Source of the DNA: Mycobacterium gordonae
GTDB lineage: Bacteria; Actinomycetota; Actinomycetes; Mycobacteriales; Mycobacteriaceae
NCBI RefSeq assembly: GCF_002101675.1
Contig: NZ_LQOY01000015.1
Coordinates: 1 to 64,000, forward strand
Direction of reading: 5' to 3'
Length of the DNA: 64,000 nt
A model generated the notes under the pieces. It had not been told where the DNA came from and made no database searches. It was given only the letters and a program-made list of their open reading frames with translations. Made by a program: the position numbers and the translations under genes. Shown here one piece after another: positions 1 to 9,535 of this stretch; the stretch's first letter is position 1; each line of letters starts with the position of its first letter.

Positions 1-2853
1 AGCGGTGGCTGGCTCTACGGCGACGGCGGGGCCGGCGGGGCCGGCGGCCGGGGCGGTACGGCCGGCGTCGGCGGCGAGGTCAGCGGAAATTCGGGCGCCG
101 TCGGCGCCGACGGCGGAAACGGCGGTGCCGGTGGAACGGGCGGCGCCGGCGGCTCCACGGGTCTATTCGGCGACGGCGGGGCCGGTGGCCAGGGCGGCCG
201 CGGCGGAACCGGCGGGGCCGGCGGCGTCGCCACCGACCAGGAAGCCGTCGGAGGCGGTGGCGACGGCGGCACCGGTGGGCTCGGCGGTGGCGGCGCGATC
301 GGCGGCGCCGGTGGGTGGCTGCTGGGCACCGGCGGGGCCGGCGGCGGTGGCGGTGCCGGGGGCGACGGTGGAGCCGGCGGCGTCGGCAATGTCGGTGCGC
401 AGGGCGGCTACGGGGGTAACGCCGGCGCCGGCGGCAGCGGAGCGACCGGCGGCGCCGCCGGGCGGCTGTACGGCACCGGAGGAGCCGGCGGCGGTGGCGG
501 GAACGGCGGCAACGGCGGGGCCGGCGCCCTCGGCGGCACCAGCACCGTCGGTGGCGGCGGCACCGGTCCTGAAGGAGGTGGCGGCGGCGACGGCGGGGCC
601 GGCGGCTTGGCCGGCGCCGGTGGTGCCGGGGGCTGGCTGTTCGGCGACGGGGGCGTCGGCGGCGGCGGCGGCAGCGGCGGCCACGGCGGGGCCGGCGCCC
701 CGACCAACAGCAACTTCGACACCGGCCGCACCGGCTTCGGCGGCGCTGGCGGCGACGGCGGCGACGGGGCCATGGGCGGCGCCGGCGGGGCCAGCGGCTG
801 GCTGATCGGCGACGGCGGTGCCGGCGGGAGCAGCGGCCTCGGCGGCGGTGGCGGGAACGGCGGTGCGGGCAACGGCACCAACACCTACGGCGGCGACGGT
901 GGCAACGGCGGCAATGGCGCGACGGGCGCGGCCGGCGCGGACGCCGGACGGTTGTTCGGCAGCGGCGGGGCCGGCGGGGCCGGCAGCGACGGTGGCGCCG
1001 CCGGACAGGGCGCCTCGGGTAAGGCCGGCGGTGGCTCCGCGGGCAACATCGGCGCCAACGGCGACGGCGGGGCGGGCGGGTCGGCGACGCTGTTCGGCGA
1101 TGGCGGCAACGGCGGCTACGGCCCGGCCAACGGCGGCGCCGCCGGTAGAGCCGGGCAGCTGGCCGGTGACGGCGGGGCCGGGGGCAGCGGTGGACGTGGT
1201 GCGGCCGGTGCGGACGCCGGAGCGCTCTTTGGCACCGGCGGCCGCGGTGGCGACAGCTCCGCGTCTGGGACGGCCGGCGCCGCGGGCGGTCGCGGCGGCT
1301 ATCTGTACGGAGTCGGCGGCGACGGCGGAAATGCCGGGGCCGGCGCGAACGGCGGCGCCGGCGGCAACGGCGGCGTGCTGTTCGGCGACGGCGGCAACGG
1401 CGGCAACGGCGGGGCCGGTGACACCGGCGACGGCGGCAACGGTGGCGCTGCGGGCAGCGCCGGGCTGCTGATCGGCGATGGCGGGTCCGGCGGAAACGGC
1501 GCCTCCGGCGCCTACGGCTTCGACGGTGGGCTCGGCGCCCAGGGCGCGAGGGCCGGATACCTGATCGGCAACGGCGGCAACAGCGGCAACACCTTCGCCG
1601 CCGGGGTGGCCGGCAACACCGGCGGGGCCGCCGGCTTCATCGGCGGCAACGGCGGCAACGGCGGCGACGCCGGTGCGGGCGCGGCCGGCGGGGGCGGCGC
1701 GGACGCCGGCTGGTTGATCGGCGCGGGCGGCGACGGCGGCAACGCGGGCAACCTTGACGGCTCCAATCCGTCCGGCGCGAACGGCGCTGACGGGGGCGCG
1801 GGCGGGCGCGGCGGCTACATCTACGGCGTGGGCGGCGACGGCGGCGACGGCGGGTCGGTGGAATTCTCCGGCCGCGGCGGTAACGGGGGTCAGGGCGGTT
1901 CCGTCGGGCTGTGGGGCAGCGGCGGTGACGGCGGCAGCGGTGCGCGGGGCGGTGACGGCAGCGACACCGCCGGCGGCGCTGGCGGGACCGGTGGCGCCGG
2001 CGGCAACGCCGGGCTGATCTACGGCGCGGGCGGCAACGGCGGTGACGGCGGCGCGGGCGGCCTTACCTACTACACCGCCGGAACCGGCGCGACCGGCGGC
2101 CTCGGCGGGTCCGCGGGTAACGGCGGCCACGGCGGATACCTGTGGGGTGTGGGCGGAGCCGGCGGTGACGGCGGCGATGGCGGTTTCGGGGTCGCCGGCT
2201 TCGGTGTTCAGATCGCCGGCGGCAGCGCCGGGGCCGCGGGCGCCGGCGGCGATGTCGGCCTGATCGGTGTCGGCGGGGCAGGTGGCGCCGGCGGCGCGGG
2301 CGGCGGCGCCTTCAATTTGTCCGGAAACCCCAGCCAGGCCGCGGGCGGCGCCGGCACCGACGGAGGCGACGGCGGCCACGGCGGATACCTGTGGGGCGTC
2401 GGCGGGGCCGGCGGAAACGGCGGCGACGCCGGGCGCGGCGGCAACGTGAGCTCGGTCAATGCCGCCGGCAACGGCGGCGACGGCGGGGGCGTCGGCTTGG
2501 GCGGCATCGGCGGCAACGGCGGAGCCGGTGGTCACGGCAGCGACGCCGGCCTGGCGAACGGTCAGGGTGGGGCCGGCGGAAACGGCGGAAACGGCGGCCA
2601 GTCCCTCGGGCTGATCGGCTACGGCGGAGACGGCGGGGTCGGCGGCGCCGGCGGCAACGGCGGCAGCAACAGCCAAAGCGGCGCCGGCGGCAACGGCGGC
2701 AACGGCGGCAACGCCGACAGCCTGGTCGGGATCGGCGGCGACGGAGCGGCCGGCGGCGTCGCCGGGACCGGCGGGGCCGCGGCGGACGACGGAACGGCCG
2801 GCTCCGGCGGCACCGGCGGCAAACTGGCCGGGATCGCCGGCAAGGCGGGTTAG
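1..2853 (+). CDS. PE_PGRS protein, C-terminal PGRS part (5' end outside window)
   Basis: The reading frame is open from base 1 to a TAG at 2851 and encodes about 950 residues of almost pure Gly-Gly-Ala/Gly-Gly-Asn repeats, the PGRS domain of the mycobacterial PE_PGRS family. Blocks of the type [22 protein letters not shown] and GYLWGVGGAGG recur and mark the register of the repeat. The PE domain that should start the protein is not in the window, so the gene is partial. PE_PGRS proteins are exported by type VII (ESX-5) systems and are cell-envelope associated; the role of this one is unknown. It ends tail to tail with the TetR gene, sharing 3 bases. Long antisense ORFs opposite it are artefacts of GC-rich codons. 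Confidence 0.9.
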   Translation, partial: SGGWLYGDGGAGGAGGRGGTAGVGGEVSGNSGAVGADGGNGGAGGTGGAGGSTGLFGDGGAGGQGGRGGTGGAGGVATDQEAVGGGGDGGTGGLGGGGAIGGAGGWLLGTGGAGGGGGAGGDGGAGGVGNVGAQGGYGGNAGAGGSGATGGAAGRLYGTGGAGGGGGNGGNGGAGALGGTSTVGGGGTGPEGGGGGDGGAGGLAGAGGAGGWLFGDGGVGGGGGSGGHGGAGAPTNSNFDTGRTGFGGAGGDGGDGAMGGAGGASGWLIGDGGAGGSSGLGGGGGNGGAGNGTNTYGGDGGNGGNGATGAAGADAGRLFGSGGAGGAGSDGGAAGQGASGKAGGGSAGNIGANGDGGAGGSATLFGDGGNGGYGPANGGAAGRAGQLAGDGGAGGSGGRGAAGADAGALFGTGGRGGDSSASGTAGAAGGRGGYLYGVGGDGGNAGAGANGGAGGNGGVLFGDGGNGGNGGAGDTGDGGNGGAAGSAGLLIGDGGSGGNGASGAYGFDGGLGAQGARAGYLIGNGGNSGNTFAAGVAGNTGGAAGFIGGNGGNGGDAGAGAAGGGGADAGWLIGAGGDGGNAGNLDGSNPSGANGADGGAGGRGGYIYGVGGDGGDGGSVEFSGRGGNGGQGGSVGLWGSGGDGGSGARGGDGSDTAGGAGGTGGAGGNAGLIYGAGGNGGDGGAGGLTYYTAGTGATGGLGGSAGNGGHGGYLWGVGGAGGDGGDGGFGVAGFGVQIAGGSAGAAGAGGDVGLIGVGGAGGAGGAGGGAFNLSGNPSQAAGGAGTDGGDGGHGGYLWGVGGAGGNGGDAGRGGNVSSVNAAGNGGDGGGVGLGGIGGNGGAGGHGSDAGLANGQGGAGGNGGNGGQSLGLIGYGGDGGVGGAGGNGGSNSQSGAGGNGGNGGNADSLVGIGGDGAAGGVAGTGGAAADDGTAGSGGTGGKLAGIAGKAG

Positions 2854-3512
2854 CTCAGCTGGTCGAGGTCCACGTCGGCGACCCACGCGATATCCGGCAG
2901 CGGCGATCGGGCGATCCGCTGCGCCTCGTCGGCCGGCATCCCGAACAGCCTGAGCAGGCTTTCGGTGACGTCGTCGACCGTTTCGGCATCGTCGCGCTCC
3001 GGCTGGCCATGCAGGAGTTCGCCCAGCGCCAGTAGCGAACCCGCACTGATCACCATGGCCAGCTCGGGGTCTTTCACCGTGAAGCGGCCGGCGGCGGCGG
3101 CCGCGCCGATGTCGCGGATGCCGCGCGGCCCCAGGCCCTTCTCCGCCATGATCAACCGCATGCCCAGGGTGACCGCGATCCGGCTTTCCTTGGGGCGCAG
3201 CCGGATCAACCGTCCCGTCAGTCGGTAGCGGGCGGCGAACTGCTCCGCGGGGTCCTCGATCGCGTCGGTCAGCGCGTCCAGCAACGTCCCCTGGGCGTCG
3301 ATGACATCGTTGATCGCCGCCTGGAACAGTTCTTCCTTGCTGTCGAAGTGGTTGTAAAACGATCCGACGCCGACGTCGGCGGCCTGACAGATGTCCTGCA
3401 CGGGCACCTCCAGCTGGCCGTCGGCGATGAACGTCTGGGCGGACTTGATCAGCGCGGCACGGGTGCGCTGCTTGCGCAGGTCCATCCGGCTAGGCGAGTT
3501 GTCGGTGGCCAT
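2850..3512 (-). CDS. TetR-family transcriptional regulator
   Basis: The 220-residue protein has a TetR N-terminal DNA-binding domain: an Arg-rich helix (DLRKQRTRAALIKSA), then a helix-turn-helix ending in VGVGSFYNHFDSKEELFQAA at about residues 40-60. The rest is the helical ligand and dimer domain, too variable to name a ligand. The ATG at 3512 is chosen because a GGGAGAGG ribosome-binding sequence precedes it and the homology to the TetR fold starts shortly after; a longer frame upstream has no such support. It is divergent from the SulP-carbonic anhydrase gene and so may control that gene, itself, or both. This is inference; no clear palindromic operator was found in the 310-base spacer. 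Confidence 0.88.
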   Translation of the reverse strand: MATDNSPSRMDLRKQRTRAALIKSAQTFIADGQLEVPVQDICQAADVGVGSFYNHFDSKEELFQAAINDVIDAQGTLLDALTDAIEDPAEQFAARYRLTGRLIRLRPKESRIAVTLGMRLIMAEKGLGPRGIRDIGAAAAAGRFTVKDPELAMVISAGSLLALGELLHGQPERDDAETVDDVTESLLRLFGMPADEAQRIARSPLPDIAWVADVDLDQLS

Positions 3513-3822
3513 TTCCTCTCCCGGTAGACAGCGAACCCACCTTAGATCAGGAGGAGGGACTCTCACCGACCCCCAACGTTGCGCACAGCAAGTCCGACGC
3601 GGGGGCAACCTTTCTTTGAATTGCGAATGAATCGGCGTGGGATTTGCCGCATGTCCCAGAGCCACATGGACGATTTGGTCAGACGTCGATTGCGGGATTC
3701 AAAGAATTTGCTGATCACAAATATATGGCGAATCCGGGTTGCCGACGCCCGGTGGACACCCGATGCACCCCACCCGTTCACGCCCGTCCGTTTGCCTGAG
3801 CGGACCGGCTACGAGGAGTCTC
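3513..3822. other. Divergent intergenic region, TetR gene / SulP-CA gene
   Basis: The 310 bases between the two divergent genes are more AT-rich on the right, including an ACAAATATATGGCG stretch at about 3717-3730 that could hold a -10 element for the rightward gene. No convincing ORF, palindrome or repeat was found. Confidence 0.4.
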
Positions 3823-6051
3823 ATGCGGAAGATCTTGCCTGACCTGCGGTACGACCTCCCTGCGTCCTTGGTCGTATTCCTGGTGGCGCTGCCCTTGTCA
3901 CTGGGTATCGCGATCGCCTCCGGGGCGCCGCTGATGGCCGGTTTGATCGCGGCGGTCAGCGGGGGCATCATCGCCGGCTCGGTCGGTGGATCGGTGCTGC
4001 AGGTCAGCGGGCCGGCCGCCGGCCTGACGGTGGTGGTGGCCGGGCTCATTGACGAGTTCGGCTGGGAGATGACGTGTGTGATCACCGTCTGCGCGGGCGC
4101 GGTGCAGATCCTGCTGGGCCTGGTGCGGGTGGCCCGTGCCGCGCTCGCCGTCGCTCCGGTGGTGGTGCACGCCATGCTGGCGGGCATCGGCGTCACCATC
4201 GTGCTGCAGCAGATTCACGTGCTGCTGGGCGGATCGTCGCGCAGCTCCGCATGGGCGAATATCGAGGCGCTGCCGAGCGGCATCCTGAACCACGAACTGC
4301 ATGAAGTGATCGTCGGCAGCGTCGTCATCGCGATCCTGTTGTTGTGGCCGAAGCTGCCGCCCAAGGTCAGGTTCATTCCGGGCGCCCTGGTGGCGATCGT
4401 GGCGGCTACCGCGCTGTCGTTGCTGGTGGACCTGCAGGTGGAGCGAATCCAACTGTCGGGCAACTTCTTCGAAGCCATCGGCCTGCCGCACCTGCCACCG
4501 ATGGCGCCGGGTGGGCAGCCATGGACGCAGGAGATCGGCGCCATTGCGCTCGGCGTGGTGACGGTCGCGCTGATCGCCAGCGTCGAGTCGCTGCTCTCCG
4601 CGGTCGGCATCGACAAGCTGCACAGCGGACCGCGCACCAACTTCAACCGCGAGATGCTCGGTCAGGGCAGCGCAAACGTCGTCTCCGGACTGCTCGGCGG
4701 GCTACCGGTCACCGGCGTCATCGTGCGTAGTTCCACCAACGTCGCCGCCGGTGCCCGCACCCGCGCCTCGGCGGTGCTGCACGGTGTCTGGATCCTGCTG
4801 TTCGCATCGCTGCTGACCAATCTGGTCGAGCTCATCCCGAAGGCCGCGCTGGCCGGGCTGCTGATCGTGATCGGGATTCAGCTGATCAAGCTGGCCCACG
4901 TCAAGGTCGCGGTGCGCACCGGCAACTTCGTGATCTACGCCATCACCATCGTGTGCGTGGTGTTCCTGAACCTGCTGGAAGGCGTGGCGATCGGTCTCGC
5001 CATCGCCATCCTCTTCCTGTTGGTGCGCGTCGTCCGTGCGCCCATCGAGGCCCGGCCGATCGGCGGGGAGCCCAAGCGGTGGCACGTGGACATCGACGGC
5101 ACCCTGAGCTTCCTGCTGCTGCCCCGGCTGACCAACGTGCTGTCGACACTGCCGCCAGGCAGCGATGTCACCCTCAACCTCAATGCCGACTACATCGATC
5201 ACTCGGTCTCCGAAGCGATTTCGGACTGGAAAACCGCCCACGAGGCGACCGGCGGATCGGTGCACATCGTCGAGACGTCGCCCGCCAATCTGTCGAGCGC
5301 ACACAGCAGTCCACCCAAGCGTCACTACACCGCGCGGTCGCTGCGCGAGGCGCCCTGGCCGTCGCGCCGCGACACCAACAAAGACGGTGCCGACGCGTCG
5401 ATCCTCGACGGCGTCAGGCATTACCACCGCAACGGCGTCGGGGCCCTGCACCACCATGTTGCCGAACTGGTCGGTTCACCCAACCCCGACACACTCTTCC
5501 TCACCTGCGCCGACTCCCGGATCCTGCCGGACACCATCACCGCCAGCCGGCCCGGCGATCTCTACATCGTGCGCAACGTCGGCAATCTGGTGCCCACCAA
5601 TCCAGCCGAGCGCTCGGTGGACGCCGCGCTGGACTTCGCGGTCAACCAGCTGGGCGTGACTTCGGTTGTCGTGTGCGGACATTCGTCATGCCGCGCCATG
5701 CAGGTGGTGCTCGACGACGACGCCGAGGTGGCGGACCGCCCGATCGGTCGGTGGCTGCAGTACGCCAAGGACAGCTTCAGTGCATTCCGGGCCAATCACC
5801 CGGCCCGGGTCAGCAGCACATCGAATGGTTTCACTTTCAGTGAGCTCGACCAGCTGTCGATCGTTAACGTCGCCGTCCAGGTGGAGCGGCTCACCCGTCA
5901 TCCCTTGCTGGCGCCGCTGGTCGCGACCGGACAACTGCGGGTCGTCGGCATCTTCTTCGACTTCGCCACGGTGCACGTGCACGAAGTCAACGAGCACGGG
6001 ATCGTGCCCACCACGCAAGCGGCCCGCGAAGCGGTGTCAGCCTTGGGGTAG
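3823..6051 (+). CDS. SulP-type anion transporter fused to beta-carbonic anhydrase (Rv3273-like)
   Basis: The 742-residue membrane protein has an N-terminal SulP permease (about residues 10-430; many hydrophobic segments, e.g. [18 protein letters not shown]), a short STAS-like stretch (about 430-510) and a C-terminal beta-carbonic anhydrase. The enzyme's zinc ligands are Cys562, His620 and Cys623 (CADSR and CGHSSC motifs), with the Asp564-Arg566 dyad intact. SulP-CA fusions are thought to couple bicarbonate/CO2 conversion to anion transport at the membrane. It matches M. tuberculosis Rv3273 in architecture and position. The ATG at 3823 is preferred over in-frame upstream ATGs because GAGGAG lies 7 bases before it. 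The 3' end overlaps the convergent receiver gene by 15 bases. Confidence 0.93.
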   Translation: MRKILPDLRYDLPASLVVFLVALPLSLGIAIASGAPLMAGLIAAVSGGIIAGSVGGSVLQVSGPAAGLTVVVAGLIDEFGWEMTCVITVCAGAVQILLGLVRVARAALAVAPVVVHAMLAGIGVTIVLQQIHVLLGGSSRSSAWANIEALPSGILNHELHEVIVGSVVIAILLLWPKLPPKVRFIPGALVAIVAATALSLLVDLQVERIQLSGNFFEAIGLPHLPPMAPGGQPWTQEIGAIALGVVTVALIASVESLLSAVGIDKLHSGPRTNFNREMLGQGSANVVSGLLGGLPVTGVIVRSSTNVAAGARTRASAVLHGVWILLFASLLTNLVELIPKAALAGLLIVIGIQLIKLAHVKVAVRTGNFVIYAITIVCVVFLNLLEGVAIGLAIAILFLLVRVVRAPIEARPIGGEPKRWHVDIDGTLSFLLLPRLTNVLSTLPPGSDVTLNLNADYIDHSVSEAISDWKTAHEATGGSVHIVETSPANLSSAHSSPPKRHYTARSLREAPWPSRRDTNKDGADASILDGVRHYHRNGVGALHHHVAELVGSPNPDTLFLTCADSRILPDTITASRPGDLYIVRNVGNLVPTNPAERSVDAALDFAVNQLGVTSVVVCGHSSCRAMQVVLDDDAEVADRPIGRWLQYAKDSFSAFRANHPARVSSTSNGFTFSELDQLSIVNVAVQVERLTRHPLLAPLVATGQLRVVGIFFDFATVHVHEVNEHGIVPTTQAAREAVSALG

Positions 6052-6477
6052 GCGCACGACCTGCACGAAAAACTCGTCGATCTGCCGGACCGCGTTCATG
6101 AACTGGTCCAGGTCGACCGGCTTCGTGACGTAGGCGTTGGCGTGCAGTTTGTAGCTGCGCAGAATGTCTTCCTCGGCCGAGGAGGTGGTCAGCACGACGA
6201 CCGGGATGCGACTCAGGTCGGGGTCGGACTTGATCTTCTCCAGCAGGTGCCGGCCGTCATACTTCGGCAGATTGAGGTCGAGCAGGATCAGGTCCGGCCG
6301 CGGCGCGTGCTCGTAGGCGCCCCGGCGGTACAGGTAGTTGAGGCCTTCCTCGCCATCGTGCGCCACGTGCAGCCGATTGTTGAGTTTGTTGTGTTCGAAT
6401 GCTTCCCGGGTGATGAGCTCGTCGCCGGGGTCGTCTTCCACGAGCAGGATGTCGATAGCGCGGCCGGGTGATGTCAT
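6037..6477 (-). CDS. Receiver-only response regulator (Rcp1/CheY-like)
   Basis: A 146-residue single REC domain. The acidic pocket (VEDDPGDE, residues 13-20), phospho-acceptor Asp67 in LLDLNLP, the Thr in [12 protein letters not shown] and the conserved Lys in [11 protein letters not shown] are all present. The insert [20 protein letters not shown] is typical of Rcp1-type regulators partnered with phytochrome-like kinases. There is no output domain, so it probably passes phosphate on or acts by protein contact. Its ATG overlaps the stop of the histidine kinase (ATGA), so the two are likely translationally coupled, and the kinase is the likely phosphodonor. Confidence 0.92.
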   Translation of the reverse strand: MTSPGRAIDILLVEDDPGDELITREAFEHNKLNNRLHVAHDGEEGLNYLYRRGAYEHAPRPDLILLDLNLPKYDGRHLLEKIKSDPDLSRIPVVVLTTSSAEEDILRSYKLHANAYVTKPVDLDQFMNAVRQIDEFFVQVVRLPQG

Positions 6478-8084
6478 GCGTCTGCTCCTTCAGGGATGGC
6501 CTCGGCGTCGGGTTCAGCCTCAGATTCAGCAATGGGCAGCGTGAATTCGAACCGCGTCCCATCCGTGTAAGAGGTGTCGATCCACACGGTCCCGCCGTGG
6601 TGTTCGACGATCTTCTTGCACATCGCAAGCCCCAGCCCGGTTCCACCATAGTTGTCGCGGCCGTGCAAGCGCTGGAAGATGATGAAGACCTTACCGACGA
6701 ACTCCTCCGGGATCCCGATGCCGTTGTCGGACACGCTGAAGACCCAGCTGCCGTCCTGATTGTCGACACCCTGGCGGGCGGCGATCTCGACGCGCGGGGC
6801 GCGGTCTTCCCGGCGGAACTTCACGGCGTTGCCGATGAGGTTCTGCCAGAGCATCGTCAGCAACGTCGGATCACCACACACCTGCGGCAGCGGGTGCTTC
6901 GGGCGAACGATCTCGGCCCCGGATTCCTCGATCGCCGTCGCGAGGTTGGCCACTGCCGAATCCAGCGCCGTCTCCAGCTCGACCTCGGTGTACTTGGTGT
7001 TCAGCCGCCCGACGCGGGAGAAGCTGAGCAGATCGTTGATCAGCACCTGCATGCGCTTGGCGCCGTCGACGGCGAACTCGATGTATTGAATGCCGCGTTC
7101 GTCGAGCTTGTCGCCGTAGCGCTTCTCCAACAGCTGACAGAACGACGCCACCTTGCGCAGCGGTTCCTGCAGATCGTGGGAAGCGACGTAGGCGAACTGT
7201 TCTAGTTCGGCATTGGACCGGCGCAGCTCGTCCGCCTGCTCATCCAGTTGCACTTGAGCCGACTGCGAGGCCTCCAGTTCGGCCACGATCCGCTGCCGCA
7301 TGTTCTCCACGTCCACGGCGATGCCCCGGATATCCGCCGGCCGGCGCGGCGGCTCGATGACGTCGGTGAAGTGGCCGTCGGTGATCTGCCGGCACGCCGC
7401 GGCCAGTCTGCCCAGCGGACGGGTGACCGCACGCTGCACCAGCACGCCCAGCAGTGCAGCCGTGGCAACGAAGATGAGAACCATGGCGCCCAGGACGCGG
7501 TCGCGCCAGCCGTTCATGCGCATGAGCTTGGCGGCGCCCGTTTCGCGGGCCGCGGTGAGGTGGTCGTTCTGGGTGGCGAAAAGTTGTCGGATGTAGTCGA
7601 ATTCGGCCTTGCCCAGCGCCGCCGTCGCGCCGGGGACGACCGTGGGGGTGTTCGGGGTCACGCGCCCGATGAGCGGCTCGGCATAGTCACGGCGCCAGTT
7701 GGCGGCGGTGGTTTCGATGGCATCCAGGTCCGCAGCCAGGTCGGGACGCTTGGCGAGCCGCCCCCGGAGTTCCTCTGCAGCCAGCCGTTCGGCGGCCACG
7801 CCCTCGTAGTACGGGCCGAGAAACTGCCGGTCAGCCGAGATGAGGTATCCGCGCAGCCCCGTCTCCTGATCCCGCAGCGCCGACTGCAACTGGTACGCCG
7901 ACACGCGCGACGGCTGGATCTCATCCCGGAGCTCGCGCGCCAGCTTGTCGGTGCGGTCCAGCAACACGGCGCCGATGACGGCGCCCAGCAGGACCAGCAT
8001 CCCCATCGTGGACAGCACCAATGCCAGCCATCCCCGGACGGTGAGCCGCTTGTTCGGCAGGGAACCCGACGCGTCCGTTCTCAC
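6474..8084 (-). CDS. CHASE3-HAMP sensor histidine kinase
   Basis: A 536-residue membrane kinase. Transmembrane segments lie at about 17-42 and 197-216, with a helical CHASE3-type sensor between them ([17 protein letters not shown] is characteristic). A HAMP segment, a short coiled coil and the dimerisation/phospho-acceptor helix follow, with His303 in [15 protein letters not shown]. The ATPase domain has the N box (GNAVKFRRE), G1 ([12 protein letters not shown]) and G2 ([19 protein letters not shown]). The H-box type (SHDLQEPLR) is that of phytochrome-like kinases, fitting the Rcp1-type partner. A GTG at 8084 is chosen because it overlaps the TGA of the upstream phosphatase gene by 4 bases; longer frames run into that gene. 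The signal sensed is unknown. Confidence 0.93.
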   Translation of the reverse strand: MRTDASGSLPNKRLTVRGWLALVLSTMGMLVLLGAVIGAVLLDRTDKLARELRDEIQPSRVSAYQLQSALRDQETGLRGYLISADRQFLGPYYEGVAAERLAAEELRGRLAKRPDLAADLDAIETTAANWRRDYAEPLIGRVTPNTPTVVPGATAALGKAEFDYIRQLFATQNDHLTAARETGAAKLMRMNGWRDRVLGAMVLIFVATAALLGVLVQRAVTRPLGRLAAACRQITDGHFTDVIEPPRRPADIRGIAVDVENMRQRIVAELEASQSAQVQLDEQADELRRSNAELEQFAYVASHDLQEPLRKVASFCQLLEKRYGDKLDERGIQYIEFAVDGAKRMQVLINDLLSFSRVGRLNTKYTEVELETALDSAVANLATAIEESGAEIVRPKHPLPQVCGDPTLLTMLWQNLIGNAVKFRREDRAPRVEIAARQGVDNQDGSWVFSVSDNGIGIPEEFVGKVFIIFQRLHGRDNYGGTGLGLAMCKKIVEHHGGTVWIDTSYTDGTRFEFTLPIAESEAEPDAEAIPEGADA

Positions 8085-9271
8085 GAGCGGCCGGTCCGCT
8101 CCACCCGCAACACCGCAATGTCGTCGGTGAGCCCGCCCTGGGGCTGCGCCAGCTCCTGAGCCCCGTCGATGAGCGCATCGACGAAAGCCGCACCGGCCAG
8201 CCCCGCGTGCCCACGCGCCAGCGCCAGCAACCCGTCTTCGCCCAGCCGTCGCGCACCCCGGCCCGCGTAGCCCTCGAAGAGCCCGTCGGTGAGCAGCAGC
8301 AACCCGTGACCGGCCGGGATCTCCAGCTGGTGTTGTGGCCAGTCTCCGCCACGGAGTCCCAGCGCCGGACCGTACGGGGGTTCGATCCAATCCACCGAAC
8401 CCGGGCCGTGCAGCAACAGCCCGGGGTGGCCCGCGCGGGTGGCGGTGACCGAGCCTTCCGCCGGGATCGCCAGGCTCAGCACGGTGGCGAAGACGCCGTT
8501 CTCGGCACGTTCGGCGTTGAGCACCCGGTCCAGCTGACGCATCTGTTCCATCCCGTGTATACCGGCGAATGTCAGTGTGCGCCAAGCGATTCGCAGTGCC
8601 GCACCGAGCGCGGCCTCGTCCGGCCCGTGTCCGGCGACGTCGCCGATCAGCACGTGGGTGACCCGGTCGGGCGTCTGCACCACGTCGTAGAAGTCGCCGC
8701 ACAACAGGGCGTTCTCCCGGCTCGGCCGGTACCGGGCCACGATGTCGACGCCGGGGTCGTCCAGCAGCAACGGGGACGGCAACAGGCCCCGCTCGAGCAG
8801 CGCGTTCTCCCGGGCCCGCAGCTGGCTGGCGCGCAGGTCGGCGGCGATCAACTCGGCACGCTTGCGTTCGATCGCGTAGAACAGTGCGCGGCGCAGCATC
8901 TCCGGTTCGACGCGGCCCTTGACCAGATAGTCCTGCGCACCGGCGGCCACCGCCGAGGCGCCGAAATATTCGTCGTTCAGTCCGGTGAGCACCACGATCG
9001 GCACGGTGGCGTCGCTCTTGAGGATGCGGTCCAACGCGTCGATGCCGTTGGCGTCGGGAAGGTTCAGATCGAGCAGGACGCAGTCGGGTCGGGCGCAAGC
9101 GAGCTGGCGTTCAGCGTGCTCGAGGGACTGCGCCCACACCACCTCGATGTCGGCCACGGTGTCGGCGATCAGTTCCTCGACGAGCACGGCGTCGGCGCGG
9201 TCGTCCTCGACCAACAGCAAAGACAGCGATTGCCAACTCGCTGCCGGGTCTAGCGGACCAGCCACCGTCAT
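8081..9271 (-). CDS. Response regulator with PP2C/SpoIIE-type phosphatase output (RsbU-like)
   Basis: 396 residues. The N-terminal REC domain (about 17-125) has Asp23/Asp24, phospho-acceptor Asp68 (LLDLNLPD), Thr96 and Lys118. A linker helix leads to a PP2C-type Ser/Thr phosphatase domain (about 170-392) with metal-binding Asp193 (CGDFYDVV), Asp211 (IGDVAGHG) and a late Asp pair in GGLTDDIAVL. Proteins of this layout dephosphorylate STAS anti-anti-sigma factors in partner-switching cascades, so phosphorylation by the downstream kinase would gate phosphatase activity. A STAS gene and sigF lie 18 kb away, but a direct link is only inference. It is the first gene of a three-gene operon with 4-base overlaps at both junctions. 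Confidence 0.92.
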   Translation of the reverse strand: MTVAGPLDPAASWQSLSLLLVEDDRADAVLVEELIADTVADIEVVWAQSLEHAERQLACARPDCVLLDLNLPDANGIDALDRILKSDATVPIVVLTGLNDEYFGASAVAAGAQDYLVKGRVEPEMLRRALFYAIERKRAELIAADLRASQLRARENALLERGLLPSPLLLDDPGVDIVARYRPSRENALLCGDFYDVVQTPDRVTHVLIGDVAGHGPDEAALGAALRIAWRTLTFAGIHGMEQMRQLDRVLNAERAENGVFATVLSLAIPAEGSVTATRAGHPGLLLHGPGSVDWIEPPYGPALGLRGGDWPQHQLEIPAGHGLLLLTDGLFEGYAGRGARRLGEDGLLALARGHAGLAGAAFVDALIDGAQELAQPQGGLTDDIAVLRVERTGRS

Positions 9272-9510
9272 GAAGAACCTGTCACTCTTGGGTGCGCAGG
9301 CGCGACTGCGTCAATCACCTCACACCCCCTGGGCAGTGGGAAACTTCTGAGCGGCACGACAGCGCGACGGCGACGGCGAGTTCACCGACACCGGCCCTGC
9401 GCGTTCATTGCCACCCCGACTGGCTGCTCAATCGCGGGGACTTGGTCGTCAGCTGGATACTAGGCGGTTGGGCTGGGGTTTTCTCCCCAGTTGAGGAAAG
9501 TGTATGACGT

Positions 9511-9535
9511 ATACCTGACGTGCATTCAGCGCAAC
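9511..9535 (-). promoter_or_regulatory. Weak sigma-F-like promoter match upstream of the phosphatase operon
   Basis: On the minus strand GTTG-N15-AGGTAT differs from the sigma-F consensus GTTT-N15/16-GGGTAT at two positions. It overlaps the last codons of fadE25 and would give a leader of about 230 bases to the REC-PP2C gene. The rest of the 9272-9525 spacer holds no ORF I trust. Confidence 0.25.

Noticed and set aside
163-2886. Very long minus-strand open frame opposite the PE_PGRS gene
   Set aside because: It is Ala/Gly/Val-rich antisense of a GGX repeat; GC-rich codon structure leaves this frame open without coding evidence.
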